Of a stretch of 64,000 bases of DNA, positions 15,256 to 24,917 are shown piece by piece; positions within the stretch are counted from its first letter, which is position 1, and each line of letters starts with the position of its first letter. Origin of the DNA: Hoylesella enoeca JCM 12259 (lineage in GTDB: Bacteria; Bacteroidota; Bacteroidia; Bacteroidales; Bacteroidaceae); NCBI RefSeq assembly GCF_000613405.1, contig NZ_BAIX01000009.1:1-64000 (forward strand), read 5' to 3'. The notes under the pieces are model-generated. The model searched no databases and was not told the origin of the DNA. It saw only the letters and a list, made by a program, of their open reading frames with translations. Both the position numbers and the translations under genes were made by a program.

Positions 15256-16950
15256 TTAATGATTTGTTGGAAGTTGGTAAGAATATTCGCGCACAAACTG
15301 AACATCGAGAATATTGCCCAGCTTGGCTCCATCCGAGTCGGTGTCGTAGAACGTTGCTGCCCAGCTTTCGTCTATATCCGATGCTGTGTTGAGCTTGATT
15401 TCGGCAACGGCACCCTGATCGCCTTTGTTCATTCCGATAGAGAGATAGCGCCCCAAATCGGCAGAATAAAGAAATGTATCGGCCGACCGAAACTTCATGC
15501 ACGAGATATTGTAGCCGTTGGGGGCGGTGTAAAGCACGGTTTTGTCACCATTATTTATATTATATCTCACCACATCAGCCCCATCGGCATAAAACACATA
15601 ATTCGTGCTGAACCACGTGTTGTACATGATAGTTGGTTGTACCGAGGGTGAGAAATCTTCCAGCAGTTTGCCCTTAATGGTATAGGCTGGTGCATCACTG
15701 CTTTCGCCATCGCCTTTATCGTCGGCCGAAGCTGTAGAGGTAAGGTGATAGAGGTAATACTTTTGGCTTGTGGCATCGTAGAAGATAAAATACGGATCGG
15801 CCTTTTCGTAATTTTCTCGATATTGAATAAATCCATACAAAGCCTTTTTACCCACAGGCGAGAGCTCGTTTTTCAGCCCCGAGAAGTCCACATGGGCATC
15901 AAGTACCGGATTGTTGAGTTGTGCATCGTAAGCTTGCCGCTCAGCCCAAATGCCATAACCATCGTCTTTGTTAACATGCAAGAATCGGTTGTTACGCGCA
16001 TCCCACATCAGAAACTCTGACGAAGTGATCGTTGCAGCCGTAATGTTATAGCTGGCAACCGAACCCTCTGTGGCAGGGAACTTAAAAGAGGGAATGGCTC
16101 GGGCTGTGATAAAACGTCCGTCTTTGCCCGTAATGAAATAGAAGTCTGACTGGTTAGAGGGGTCTCCTACCATACCGAATTTATCCGGAATAAAAGCGCC
16201 TTGCTCACTCCATGGAATGATAAAGTCTTTATACGACGTAAGCCGCGATTCCATGCCAAATGGGTTGTAAGTCTTGGTGGTACCGTTGTTAAGAAATACG
16301 ATCAAGTTATGGTTCTGCACGAAATCTCTCCCCACTGCTACTAACCCGTATTGAAACATCAGTTTGCAAGCATCCGTAAATGGATTAGCCTCGTCTTTAT
16401 AGATCAATTTATAGGCATCGCTACGCACATTGGTGGTGGCCCCCACGGTTTCGATATTCCCGAGGCGAACGCTGCCCGCCTTGCCGTGTAAGAAGAAGAG
16501 GCTATTTTTAAAGATGGGACGCGTAGCCACGATAAAGTTCTCGTAACGTGCGAGACCCGTGGTCTTGTCGTAGACCTGTAAGCGAATAGAAAAGTTAGTG
16601 GCTTTGCCCACGGGTAGATCTACGTCGAGATAGCCTTTGGTGGTGAGCGTGTCGTTCACCCGTTTTTTATCCTTTATATAGCTTTTGATCCACTTGAAGT
16701 CGAGTTGATCGGTGTTCTTCTGGAGCGACTGCCCCACCTTCACTTCTATTCGCTTGTGGGTATCGGCCTCGGTTAGCGGTTGTGTAAACTCGATCGTTTG
16801 TCCGTTGAGAGTTTCAACAGCGGCGGGCGAGAAGACAAGTGTATCGATGGAATTCATTCTATCGAAACTATAATCGTAGTTGCCCTTATCCTCGTAACAG
16901 GACGAAAGCACAACGATGCTTGCCATGAGAAATATTGTTCTTGTATTCAT
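15256..16950 (-). CDS. PKD-like family lipoprotein of a SusCD locus
   Basis: A 564-residue lipoprotein: MNTRTIFLMASIVVLSSCYE has a lipobox with Cys near residue 18. The sequence after it (DKGNYDYSFDRMNSIDTLVF) matches the start of the Bacteroidetes PKD-like family (PF16407 type). The remainder looks beta-propeller-like, with repeated short strands rich in Tyr and Asn. It is probably surface-exposed on the outer membrane and helps bind substrate. It lies between the DUF4843 lipoprotein and the TlpA gene. A 23-bp tandem repeat array lies just upstream, between it and the DUF4843 gene. Confidence 0.75.
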   Translation of the reverse strand: MNTRTIFLMASIVVLSSCYEDKGNYDYSFDRMNSIDTLVFSPAAVETLNGQTIEFTQPLTEADTHKRIEVKVGQSLQKNTDQLDFKWIKSYIKDKKRVNDTLTTKGYLDVDLPVGKATNFSIRLQVYDKTTGLARYENFIVATRPIFKNSLFFLHGKAGSVRLGNIETVGATTNVRSDAYKLIYKDEANPFTDACKLMFQYGLVAVGRDFVQNHNLIVFLNNGTTKTYNPFGMESRLTSYKDFIIPWSEQGAFIPDKFGMVGDPSNQSDFYFITGKDGRFITARAIPSFKFPATEGSVASYNITAATITSSEFLMWDARNNRFLHVNKDDGYGIWAERQAYDAQLNNPVLDAHVDFSGLKNELSPVGKKALYGFIQYRENYEKADPYFIFYDATSQKYYLYHLTSTASADDKGDGESSDAPAYTIKGKLLEDFSPSVQPTIMYNTWFSTNYVFYADGADVVRYNINNGDKTVLYTAPNGYNISCMKFRSADTFLYSADLGRYLSIGMNKGDQGAVAEIKLNTASDIDESWAATFYDTDSDGAKLGNILDVQFVREYSYQLPTNH

Positions 16951-16996
16951 AGAAATGAGTTTTTATTCGATGAAATTTATATCAGAGATAAACTCT

Positions 16997-17134
16997 AAGT
17001 ATCAATCCTCTTGGGCTTTAAGTATCAATCCTTTTGGACTTTAAGTATAAGTCCTCTTGGAGTTTAAGTATCAGTCCTCTTGGATTCTAAATATCGATCC
17101 TCGGCAATCTCCGGTGAGAATCCTCGATAATACT
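16997..17134. repeat. 23-bp tandem repeat array inside the SusCD operon (6 units)
   Basis: Units start at 16997, 17020, 17043, 17066, 17089 and 17112, exactly 23 bases apart. The first four share AAGTATMARTCCTYTTGG; the fifth and sixth keep mainly ATCCTC at the same offset. It fills most of the 198-base gap between two cotranscribed lipoprotein genes. The pitch is not a multiple of three, so it is not a degraded coding repeat. Confidence 0.85.
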
Positions 17135-17148
17135 GAATGTTCATAAAA

Positions 17149-18429
17149 TCAGGGTATTACTGGGAAACTAAATGAATAGCTACCGAGAGCTGCTTTGTCG
17201 CGGAAGAGTTGGTTGGCAGCCTTGATAGCAGCCTCGCCGCCAAGAGAGTCGTCCCAATGCACATAGCCCCATTCATTCATCACGGGGAAGAGCTGATTGA
17301 GCACAAAGTCGGCTCCTTTATGTTCCATCCATACCTTGATCATAAAGCGATACTTCTCGGGTGAATAGTTGCCATAATATTTCTCTATAAGCGCCTGGCC
17401 ACCCTGCTCGTCAGCCCATGCTTGTGGCTTCACCAACTCGTAATCGGTGTCGGACAACATGGGGATGTAAAAGTTGCCTTTGTACGAATCGCCTTGCCGC
17501 CAACCATCTTGATAGTAGGTATTATACTTCAACATCATTTGATGTACAGCACGCAGGTTCATTGCTTTCATAGTTGCTTCATCGCCGCCTAACTGGGCGT
17601 ATTCATTAGCTGTAGTAATATCGAAACTATTACACAGGCCAACGAAAGCCCCACTTTGATACGTGCCCAAGTAGGTGTCTTGTAACGTGGTCCAATACCA
17701 GGGTTTGGTATAGGTATTGTCATTGGTGAAAGGTATGTCGATAGTGATTGCGGTTTGTGGAGCAGCTTTTTGTTGGCACCGTAAACTATCAATGGCTTTC
17801 AGATTCCAACGTACGAACTGGTAATAATCGGGCGATGTGTAAAAGTCGTTACGCCCAGAAATCCTCACCATCAGAATCTGCTTTTCGGCCGACCATGGCC
17901 CGAGATATGAAAGTCCCATCATATCCCACTGACTGGGCTTAGTGTAGGTTTCTTTTACATGTATGGTAAAGGTTTGAAAATCTTTTATCCCTGCCCCGAT
18001 CTGCGCCTGTTGATCTTCGTTATCGATATATACTTGGGCAATAAACGTAGAGTCTATAAGCGTAGGGCGCTGCGCCTTAACGCTCACATTTTTTGTAATT
18101 TCGCCCGGTGCGAACACAATCTCGGGGAAAACAACCTTGGCTTCTGCCACCCCCGATTGAGCCCTGGATTTGAGCACAACCTTTCGCGAATGATCAGAGG
18201 GATAACCCATCAGTTTCAGCTTCAACTGAACGGCAATCTCTTTGGGTTGCGTAAGAATCGAGTCGGCAAAGTTTACTGTGGCATTGAGCTCTTCCTTGTT
18301 GTTATAAGAAAAGTAAACACCGTCACCACCAGTATCATAAAGTTCTATGATTTCTTCTTTACAAGAAACAAACAGCATGCAGCCTAAGGCAGCCATTGCG
18401 ATATAGTTAAACTTGTTCTTCATCTTCAT
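17149..18429 (-). CDS. DUF4843 domain lipoprotein
   Basis: A 426-residue lipoprotein with signal MKMKNKFNYIAMAALGCMLF, then VSCKEE as lipobox. The GDGVYFSY motif and the following Calx-beta-like strands (about residues 35-150) fit DUF4843, a domain common in SusCD loci. The C-terminal half is mixed alpha/beta and not recognised. It follows susD by six bases. A role as a surface accessory lipoprotein of the uptake system is inferred from position. Confidence 0.75.
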   Translation of the reverse strand: MKMKNKFNYIAMAALGCMLFVSCKEEIIELYDTGGDGVYFSYNNKEELNATVNFADSILTQPKEIAVQLKLKLMGYPSDHSRKVVLKSRAQSGVAEAKVVFPEIVFAPGEITKNVSVKAQRPTLIDSTFIAQVYIDNEDQQAQIGAGIKDFQTFTIHVKETYTKPSQWDMMGLSYLGPWSAEKQILMVRISGRNDFYTSPDYYQFVRWNLKAIDSLRCQQKAAPQTAITIDIPFTNDNTYTKPWYWTTLQDTYLGTYQSGAFVGLCNSFDITTANEYAQLGGDEATMKAMNLRAVHQMMLKYNTYYQDGWRQGDSYKGNFYIPMLSDTDYELVKPQAWADEQGGQALIEKYYGNYSPEKYRFMIKVWMEHKGADFVLNQLFPVMNEWGYVHWDDSLGGEAAIKAANQLFRDKAALGSYSFSFPVIP

Positions 18430-18435
18430 GAGGTT

Positions 18436-19902
18436 TTAGGGATTGGTTTGCGATGCATTCTGTGCGTTTTGCGATGCAGTCCATCCGTATTCTTTCTCGG
18501 CATCGGGTAACGGGAATACGAATCGCTCTTTGGATAGAGTAATTTGCGAATCATAGGCAAGCGTTGTTATGCCATGGCGTTTTAGGAAGAACCAGTACTG
18601 TCCTTCAGCGTAGAACTCTTTTCTAAACTCTTTGCTTAATGCAGTAAGTCGGTCGGCATCGGTGCTGAACTTCTCGTTGAGCGACTTCGAATAGCCTCTC
18701 TTGTTACGAACAGTGTTGAGATATTTGGCTGCCTGTGTTAGGTCGGTCGACATCTCGCACATTATATAATACATCTCCGGAAGGCGAATCAAAGGTATGG
18801 CCTCTTTTGCATTGGTATTATACTTGCGCGAGAGCGCCATCTTGGTAGCCGAGTGCTCGTAGAAAGCCGAACTCTTTGTACGCATGTCTTCTCGTTTACT
18901 GCCTGAGACTTCGAAATAGCTGTCGAAGCGTTCCGAGCGAATAAAGTATTGGCTGGTATACTTATCGCCGTCGGCCCAATGAGCAGACAAAGCATCGGAC
19001 ATGTGATACATATTCAGTGCACAAAGGCTCTCAGCAAATAGTGCTGGATCGTCGAGATTGGTTGAGCTTAGTTCTAATCCGCAATGCGCAATTACATCTT
19101 TTGCACAAGCAATAGCGTTTGGTGCATCGTTGGCGAAACAATACACGCGAGCCATCATGGCATTTACAGCATGGTAGTTAAACCGGTAACGCCGATCACT
19201 ATCCTCTAAGCGCAATGCTTTTTCGGTTGCAAGGAGTTCTTTTGCTGTCTTCAGATCGTTTAAGATATGGATTATGATGTCTTTTGCTGGCAGCAATGGG
19301 AGCTTTTCTTTATCTGCAACCGTTCTGTAAGGCAAACTCAAAGTATTGGGAGCGGTAGCATCTATGCCATACTTCCAAGGCCCCCAAGCCCGAAGTAAAT
19401 CGAAGTGGCAATAGGCGCGTATGGCAAGTGCCTCGGCACGATATGTGTTGCGGATATTGGCATTGCGAATAACTTCGTCGCCTTTCTTGTCTAACCATTT
19501 CAGTAGGTTATTACAATTAGCAATAACATTATACAGCTTGATCCAAGCCTGAGCAATACGTTGCTTTGTACGGAATCCACCCGATGTTGTAGTTTCATAA
19601 TTATAGATGGCCGCCCTGTCGTTAGCTCCATCGGGAATATAATCGTACTCCTGAGCCAATTGGTCGAGAAGGCCAAAGGTCATATTTCCACCATACGCAC
19701 TCTGATTGGTCATCAAAAGATAGATACCCACGAGTGAACTCTCGAATCCTGATTCGGTAGAAAACAATTTCTCGGCCGTAAGGTCGGTTTTAGGACTGGT
19801 ATCAAACCAATCCGAGCAGGCCGTTAGTCCTATTAGTGCAAACAAATATACACCGACAAGGCTGATGCGATAGAAAGAGGTATAGTAACTGAATTGTTTC
19901 AT
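18436..19902 (-). CDS. RagB/SusD-family nutrient-binding outer membrane lipoprotein
   Basis: 488 residues. A lipobox in LFALIGLTACSDWF (Cys near residue 29) is followed by helical TPR-like repeats typical of SusD. The C-terminal SusD domain includes IRLPEMYYIMCEM and YLNTVRNKRGY (about residues 365-400) and a late FYAEGQYWFFLKRHG, all standard SusD landmarks. SusD proteins form the lid of the SusC barrel and bind the nutrient. It sits 8 bases downstream of the susC gene. The substrate cannot be read from sequence; absence of glycosidases in the operon and presence of thioredoxins argue for peptide or protein rather than glycan. Confidence 0.85.
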   Translation of the reverse strand: MKQFSYYTSFYRISLVGVYLFALIGLTACSDWFDTSPKTDLTAEKLFSTESGFESSLVGIYLLMTNQSAYGGNMTFGLLDQLAQEYDYIPDGANDRAAIYNYETTTSGGFRTKQRIAQAWIKLYNVIANCNNLLKWLDKKGDEVIRNANIRNTYRAEALAIRAYCHFDLLRAWGPWKYGIDATAPNTLSLPYRTVADKEKLPLLPAKDIIIHILNDLKTAKELLATEKALRLEDSDRRYRFNYHAVNAMMARVYCFANDAPNAIACAKDVIAHCGLELSSTNLDDPALFAESLCALNMYHMSDALSAHWADGDKYTSQYFIRSERFDSYFEVSGSKREDMRTKSSAFYEHSATKMALSRKYNTNAKEAIPLIRLPEMYYIMCEMSTDLTQAAKYLNTVRNKRGYSKSLNEKFSTDADRLTALSKEFRKEFYAEGQYWFFLKRHGITTLAYDSQITLSKERFVFPLPDAEKEYGWTASQNAQNASQTNP

Positions 19903-19910
19903 AATGCTAA

Positions 19911-22900
19911 TTACTTAAAGATAAGGGAGAATGTAAGGGTGTACGAACGAGAAAAAGGGTAGCCCAATCCGCGTTCCATCTTCACGGTAGATAATCGTAA
20001 AAGATCGTTGGTAGTAAAGTTGAGTGAGAACACATCTATATTTAGCCGACTTAAGAACTTGTAGTCGGATTGTTTGAAGCGATAACCAAGATTGATGCTG
20101 GCCAACCTAAGTTCGTTGTCTTTCATAATAAATCGATCCGATGCCGGAGTTTGTGAGCCATTGAGATCAATCTTTTTATATTTCACAACATCGCCCGGCT
20201 TATGCCAGCGGTCTTGTGCAGCCCGGCGGTCAAGGTTGTAGGCGATATTACTGTTTTCTATCTTGTCCACCAAGGTTTGGTTGTACACAATGCCACCCCA
20301 TTTGTAAATAAAACCAAGCGTACACGAGAAGTCGCGCCAGTTTATCGATGTGCTTATTGTTCCGTTTATTTTCGGTGTAGTGTCGCCGACAGGAACTTTA
20401 TCAGCCGAGTTCCAAACAAATGTTTTCTGGCCATCTTTGGTTAAGAACACCTCTTTACCCGTCATGGGATCTATACCCAACGAGCGCACGGCATAATAAG
20501 TCGTGGTAGATTTGCCCTCTTGATAAACAGGCAATGGAGCCGAAGCCGACTTAAGTTGCTCTTCGTTCATCTTACGTAGATAATCTGAAATCTTCCGAAT
20601 CTTATTGCGGTTATGGTTCATACCAACGGCTACTGTCCAGTAGAACTGTTTGCGTATGTTTTGCAAGGCTATCACGTTGACAGTTGCATCGAAACCGCGG
20701 TTCTGCAGCTCGCCGGCATTGATATATTGCGACTCGAAACCGGTAGAGGGAGCTAAGTCGTAATTGGTAAGTAGCTGGCGACTGATATTGTTATAATAGT
20801 TAAACGAAAGATTAATGCGATTCTTCCATATTCCGAAATCAACGCCAAAACTCATGTTATCGGTCTTGGTCCATTTGATATCAGGATTGTTGAGCCGCGA
20901 CAACACTGCACCCAAGGTAGAGAACGAAGCATAAGGGCGCATCGTTTGACTAAAAGTATAATACTCTATTGCATCAGCCGGACTCGAGTTTTGTGCTCCC
21001 GTAACACCATAGGTAGCTCTGAAAACAAGGTTCGATACACGGCCGGCAAACCATTTCTCACGATAAGCATTCCAGCGTGCACCTACGCTCCAGAAAGGTG
21101 TCAAGCTGTGGTCGGCATAGCGCGAGGTAATCTCGCTGCTAATATTTGCATCTATCGAATACTTGTTATCGTAGCTATAAGACAATTGCGTGATAATGCC
21201 CATCGAACGTGAAATCGACTCAGAACCGCTAGGATGGGTCGTCATCTTGTTTCCAAAGATAAAGTCGTCCATATGCGGATCGGGATAACCAACAGCCGAT
21301 AGATTAACATAATTACTCTTATCCTCAGTCAGCGTCCAATTGCCAAACACGCTAAAAAGATGTTTCTTCTGCGCCATGTTCCAGTTCACCCCTAGGTTAC
21401 TCGACCATGACGTCATCTCTCCAGTATTTTTCGTATAACTACCACGCAAGGTTTTATCCAGTTCGGTTAAGAACGACGTATGATCAGCTGGCAAGAAATG
21501 TTCTGTCCGAGCCATTCCGCGCATATAAGAGAGACTCTCCGTGATGCGTAAATTCTTCAACAATCGATACTCTAAGTTAAGGTTTGCCGTAATATTGGTG
21601 TTGCTGGTAAGATCCTTTATTCCCACATTTGCATTATATAGAGGATTGGCAATGGGAACACTGCCTGAGCCTGTGTGATTGTCGAGTTGCCTGAGATATT
21701 CGCCATACTCGTTTGTGGGGCGATAATACGGATTAACCCGCGTATACTCCGAAAATGAGCCATAGGGTGAATTATGGCCACCACTTTCAGCAAGGTTCAG
21801 GCTAGCTCCTATCGTAAGAGATTCTTTACGATAGGTCATATTAAAGTTCAGGCTCTTCGTATTCTGTTCCGACCCTTTCATCACACCCGGATTAAATGCC
21901 GCATTAAGATCCAGACTATAGCGGAACGCCTCGGTTCCGCCCGCTGCCGACAGTGAGTGGCGATGTGCGACAGCCGTACGCAGTGGCTTACTAAGCCAAT
22001 AGGTATCTACACCAGCCAGCACGTTACGTAACAACTGATTGTAGCGGTTCATGCTTTTCGCATTGGTGGGGTCGTATACGCCTGCATCCCACTCCATCTG
22101 CAATTTCTCTTTAGCATTCATTAGTTTGTAGTCGGTAAGATCGGGCGCTTGAATTGTGAGCCCGCCGTTGTAATTAACCGATAAGACACCATCGGGAGCC
22201 ACCTTTGTTTCAATAACCACCACACCGTTCGACGCCCGCGAGCCATAGATGGCTGTGGCAGCAGCATCCTTCAAAATGGTTACATTCTCGATGCGTTCGG
22301 GATCAAGTTGTAGGATGCGACTCATCGACACGATGAAGCCATCGAGTACAAATAGCGGTGTGTTGGGTCTGCTTGACACGTTATCTAACAGCAAGTCCAT
22401 ACTGTTGAGCGAAGCCGTAGATCCCAAATTCTGATCGCCACGAATCAAAAACTCGGGCTGTGCATTGGGATCAGATCCGCGTGTATTGCTCTCTAGAACT
22501 TTAAAACTGGGATCGTAAAACTGCAAACTTTTTAGAATGTTGTTTGGGTTCAGTTTACGCAGTTCTTCGCCTTTTACTGATACATAGTTGCCAGTAAAAC
22601 TCGATTTGCGTCGCTTACTGATACCTGTAACCACGACCTCGTCTACCATCTGTCCGTCTTCTTTGAGAGCGATTTTCATGTTCAGGTTATTGCGCGTAAT
22701 TTGCAACGACTGTGGTTCGTAACCCATATACGACACTTTAATCGATGCTTTCTGCGGAACTTGCAGTGAGAATTTGCCATTTACATCGGTGATACTGCCC
22801 TGAATGCCACCTGTTTTTGTACCGTCGGTCACCATCACCGTAGCGCCCACCAGCACTTCGCGCGTTTTGGCATCTACCACCACTCCGCCGATGCGCAACA

Positions 22901-23281
22901 TATCTTTGGTAGCCTCGGTCGTTCTCTCATAAGGTGAGATAACTACATGTCTACCCGCCTCGAAGCGTATTCGCACGTTTTGGTCACCAATAAGCTGACC
23001 CAACACTTTATCCAGCGCAATGTTTTTTACGTTGAGTGTCGTGGGGCGGTTGATACCTACGAGTGTCACTTCTTGAAGTTCGATCGTGGCCTGGGCTTGT
23101 TTTACCACTTTTTCTAGTACTGCGCCAAGCTGTTCGTTACTAACGTGCAACGTTATCGGCGTATTTTTCCAATCATCGAAGCTTGGTTTTGGGCTCGTGC
23201 ACCTACGCCGGATAATAGGGCGAGACATAACGCACAAAGCCAATAAGGAAAGGCTTTTGTGTTACTTGTTTGTTTTCTCAT
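19911..23281 (-). CDS. SusC/RagA-family TonB-dependent outer membrane transporter with STN domain (one frame break)
   Basis: The reconstructed product is 1123 residues: signal peptide from MRKQTSNTKAF to GVGARAQ, STN domain (about 45-110), carboxypeptidase-regulatory-like domain (about 130-215), TonB box region DEVVVTG, plug with LFVLDGF and SNGVVVIET, then the barrel. The intact downstream frame lacks a start of its own with a signal peptide. The signal peptide is found in the neighbouring frame starting at 23281 and joins when one base is added to TTTT 23187-23190 (AAAA on the coding strand). The STN domain suggests signalling to an anti-sigma/ECF pair, but none is adjacent; one ECF pair lies at 55.2-56.2 kb. 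Confidence 0.88.
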
Positions 23282-23362
23282 AGATTGTCGAAATGTAATT
23301 GATAAATTTAGGTTTTAAAAAGGAATAGGGCAAGGCGCACCCTGGATACGCCCACAGATGCT

Positions 23363-24352
23363 CTATTGCAACAGTTTGTTGAGAATGTCGATACGTGTTT
23401 TGTCGATATTGTATTTAGCTTTATATTCGGCATAGAGCGGTAGCGCACGTTCTGTCTCTTTACCATTGCGAATAAAGTTTACCAACAACTGGTAGAGCGT
23501 GGCGTCTCTTAGTGTGCCGTCGTAATAAGCAGCCAGCTGTTTATACATCTCTTCCAACTGTTGCGGGATCGCATAGCTCTCACCTTTGGCTACAGCTTTT
23601 TTCTGATTTTCGTAAAAACAGTAACGCATTAAGAAGCTTACATACTCGGGGCAACTCAAAGCTCCCACGCCTTTGCGTAACTTTACACCGTTCATCAGTT
23701 GCCAATAGTCACCAATTCCTTGCTCAGTAATGGGCGTTTTACGCGTATCGGCGTACATCTGCGGATATTCCATATACGAAGTATAGGCCGCAGCTTCGGT
23801 CGCTGCAAGGATGTAATCGGCGGCTTCGGCCGACAGTTGTTTGCGATCTTTTTCCACCATAGTCTGCACTTTCGACAGCAGCGTGCGTGAGTCGGCGATG
23901 CGCTGTTGTGGCTTTACATCTACCACCACGCAAGCCAACAACTGACTCTTATATCGCATCTGCTGTCGCAACTCACCAATGTTGCGTAACAAACTATTGG
24001 CTGCCACAGCTTTCGCTGTACCACTAAAAACAACACTCGATAAACGCTTTTCGTCATACTTTACTACGGCATGCACACTATCGCCCGGCACGAGCAGCAC
24101 GTTTACCTGTCCGTTGATAAGCATACACACCGGCGCTTTCGACTCGAATGTATACAGATGCTCGTCGCCGGGGTTAGTATGAAACTCAGCATTGAAGAAC
24201 GGTGACTGTATGCAATCAAAATACACCATGTCGCGGCGATAGCCGTACACTTCGGCGCTTAATGTTGTTCTCGATTGAGCTTCGACAGTGAGAATACCAC
24301 TCATCAAGAAGCCCAGTAATAGGCCACATTTTTTTGCAATCATAATCGGCAT
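23363..24352 (-). CDS. Secreted DUF4369-like protein lacking a thioredoxin domain
   Basis: A 329-residue protein with a signal peptide (AKKCGLLLGFLMSGILTVEA). Residues about 28-115 resemble the N-terminal beta domain of TlpA/DUF4369 proteins (FNAEFHTNPGDEHLYTFES, LLVPGDSVHAVV), followed by a helical domain as in those proteins. The usual C-terminal thioredoxin domain with CxxC is absent, and the protein ends with a helix DKTRIDILNKLLQ. It is first in the minus-strand operon, 81 bases before susC, with no separate promoter visible between them. It may bind ligand or partner with the operon's TlpA proteins (inference). Confidence 0.6.
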   Translation of the reverse strand: MPIMIAKKCGLLLGFLMSGILTVEAQSRTTLSAEVYGYRRDMVYFDCIQSPFFNAEFHTNPGDEHLYTFESKAPVCMLINGQVNVLLVPGDSVHAVVKYDEKRLSSVVFSGTAKAVAANSLLRNIGELRQQMRYKSQLLACVVVDVKPQQRIADSRTLLSKVQTMVEKDRKQLSAEAADYILAATEAAAYTSYMEYPQMYADTRKTPITEQGIGDYWQLMNGVKLRKGVGALSCPEYVSFLMRYCFYENQKKAVAKGESYAIPQQLEEMYKQLAAYYDGTLRDATLYQLLVNFIRNGKETERALPLYAEYKAKYNIDKTRIDILNKLLQ

Positions 24353-24600
24353 TTAAGGGTTGTCAAATATTACTTACAGATAATGTTAGGTTTATAGTAT
24401 CTTTATAACGTTAGTGGTTTAGGCGAGGTTACTCTCTTTATTTGGCACCAAAGTTACGTCTTTTATCAGTCACCCCCTACTTTTTATTTGTTAAAAAACA
24501 CCAATGAGGATGAGAAATTTCATGCAGAGCAAAAGATTACAACAGAATGACAGATTCCAATTTACTATACGTTCGGTGAATCTAATATAATTATGGTATA

Positions 24601-24688
24601 GCGATTAAGCATGAAACACACGCTCATCAAGCGTTAATCGCAGGCAAATTAACGGTTACTTGCGTTGCGTTTAACGGTAAATGGTGTG
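24601..24688. repeat. 22-bp palindromic tandem array B (4 units)
   Basis: Units begin at 24601, 24623, 24645 and 24667. The first is diverged (GCGATTAAGCATG), the second is the CAAGCGTTAATCGC type, and the third contains AAATTAACGGTTACTTG. It lies between divergent operons. Confidence 0.8.
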
Positions 24689-24828
24689 GCACATTATATT
24701 AAATTGAGCAGAAAGGAGAGGAAAATATGACCGTGTGAATTAAGGGTTGGCATGATCTAAAAATATAAAAAATGTGGAGTTTATGTACAAAATAATGATA
24801 GGAGAAGATTGTTCTTAATTTTTATTTG

Positions 24829-24836
24829 TATATTTG
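24829..24836 (+). promoter_or_regulatory. Candidate -7 element for the plus-strand SusCD operon
   Basis: TATATTTG. The nearest TTG (24809-24811) is 17 bases upstream, so the -33 element is weak, as would suit a regulated promoter. Confidence 0.4.
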
Positions 24837-24917
24837 CGACTAACTTCGATCACAAATCTCTAAAAGGTTTTGAGGTAAATTCAAAGAGAAAATGTATCGA
24901 AACCTCATTCCAACATC

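Larger units (their letters stand above)
24353..24917. other. Shared control region between two divergent SusCD operons
   Basis: The 565 bases contain a minus-strand TAACTTTG box (24456-24449) that could start the left operon, the 22-bp array at 24601-24688, and a plus-strand TATATTTG box (24829-24836) about 80-110 bases before the right susC. No coding frame is supported. Confidence 0.5.
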
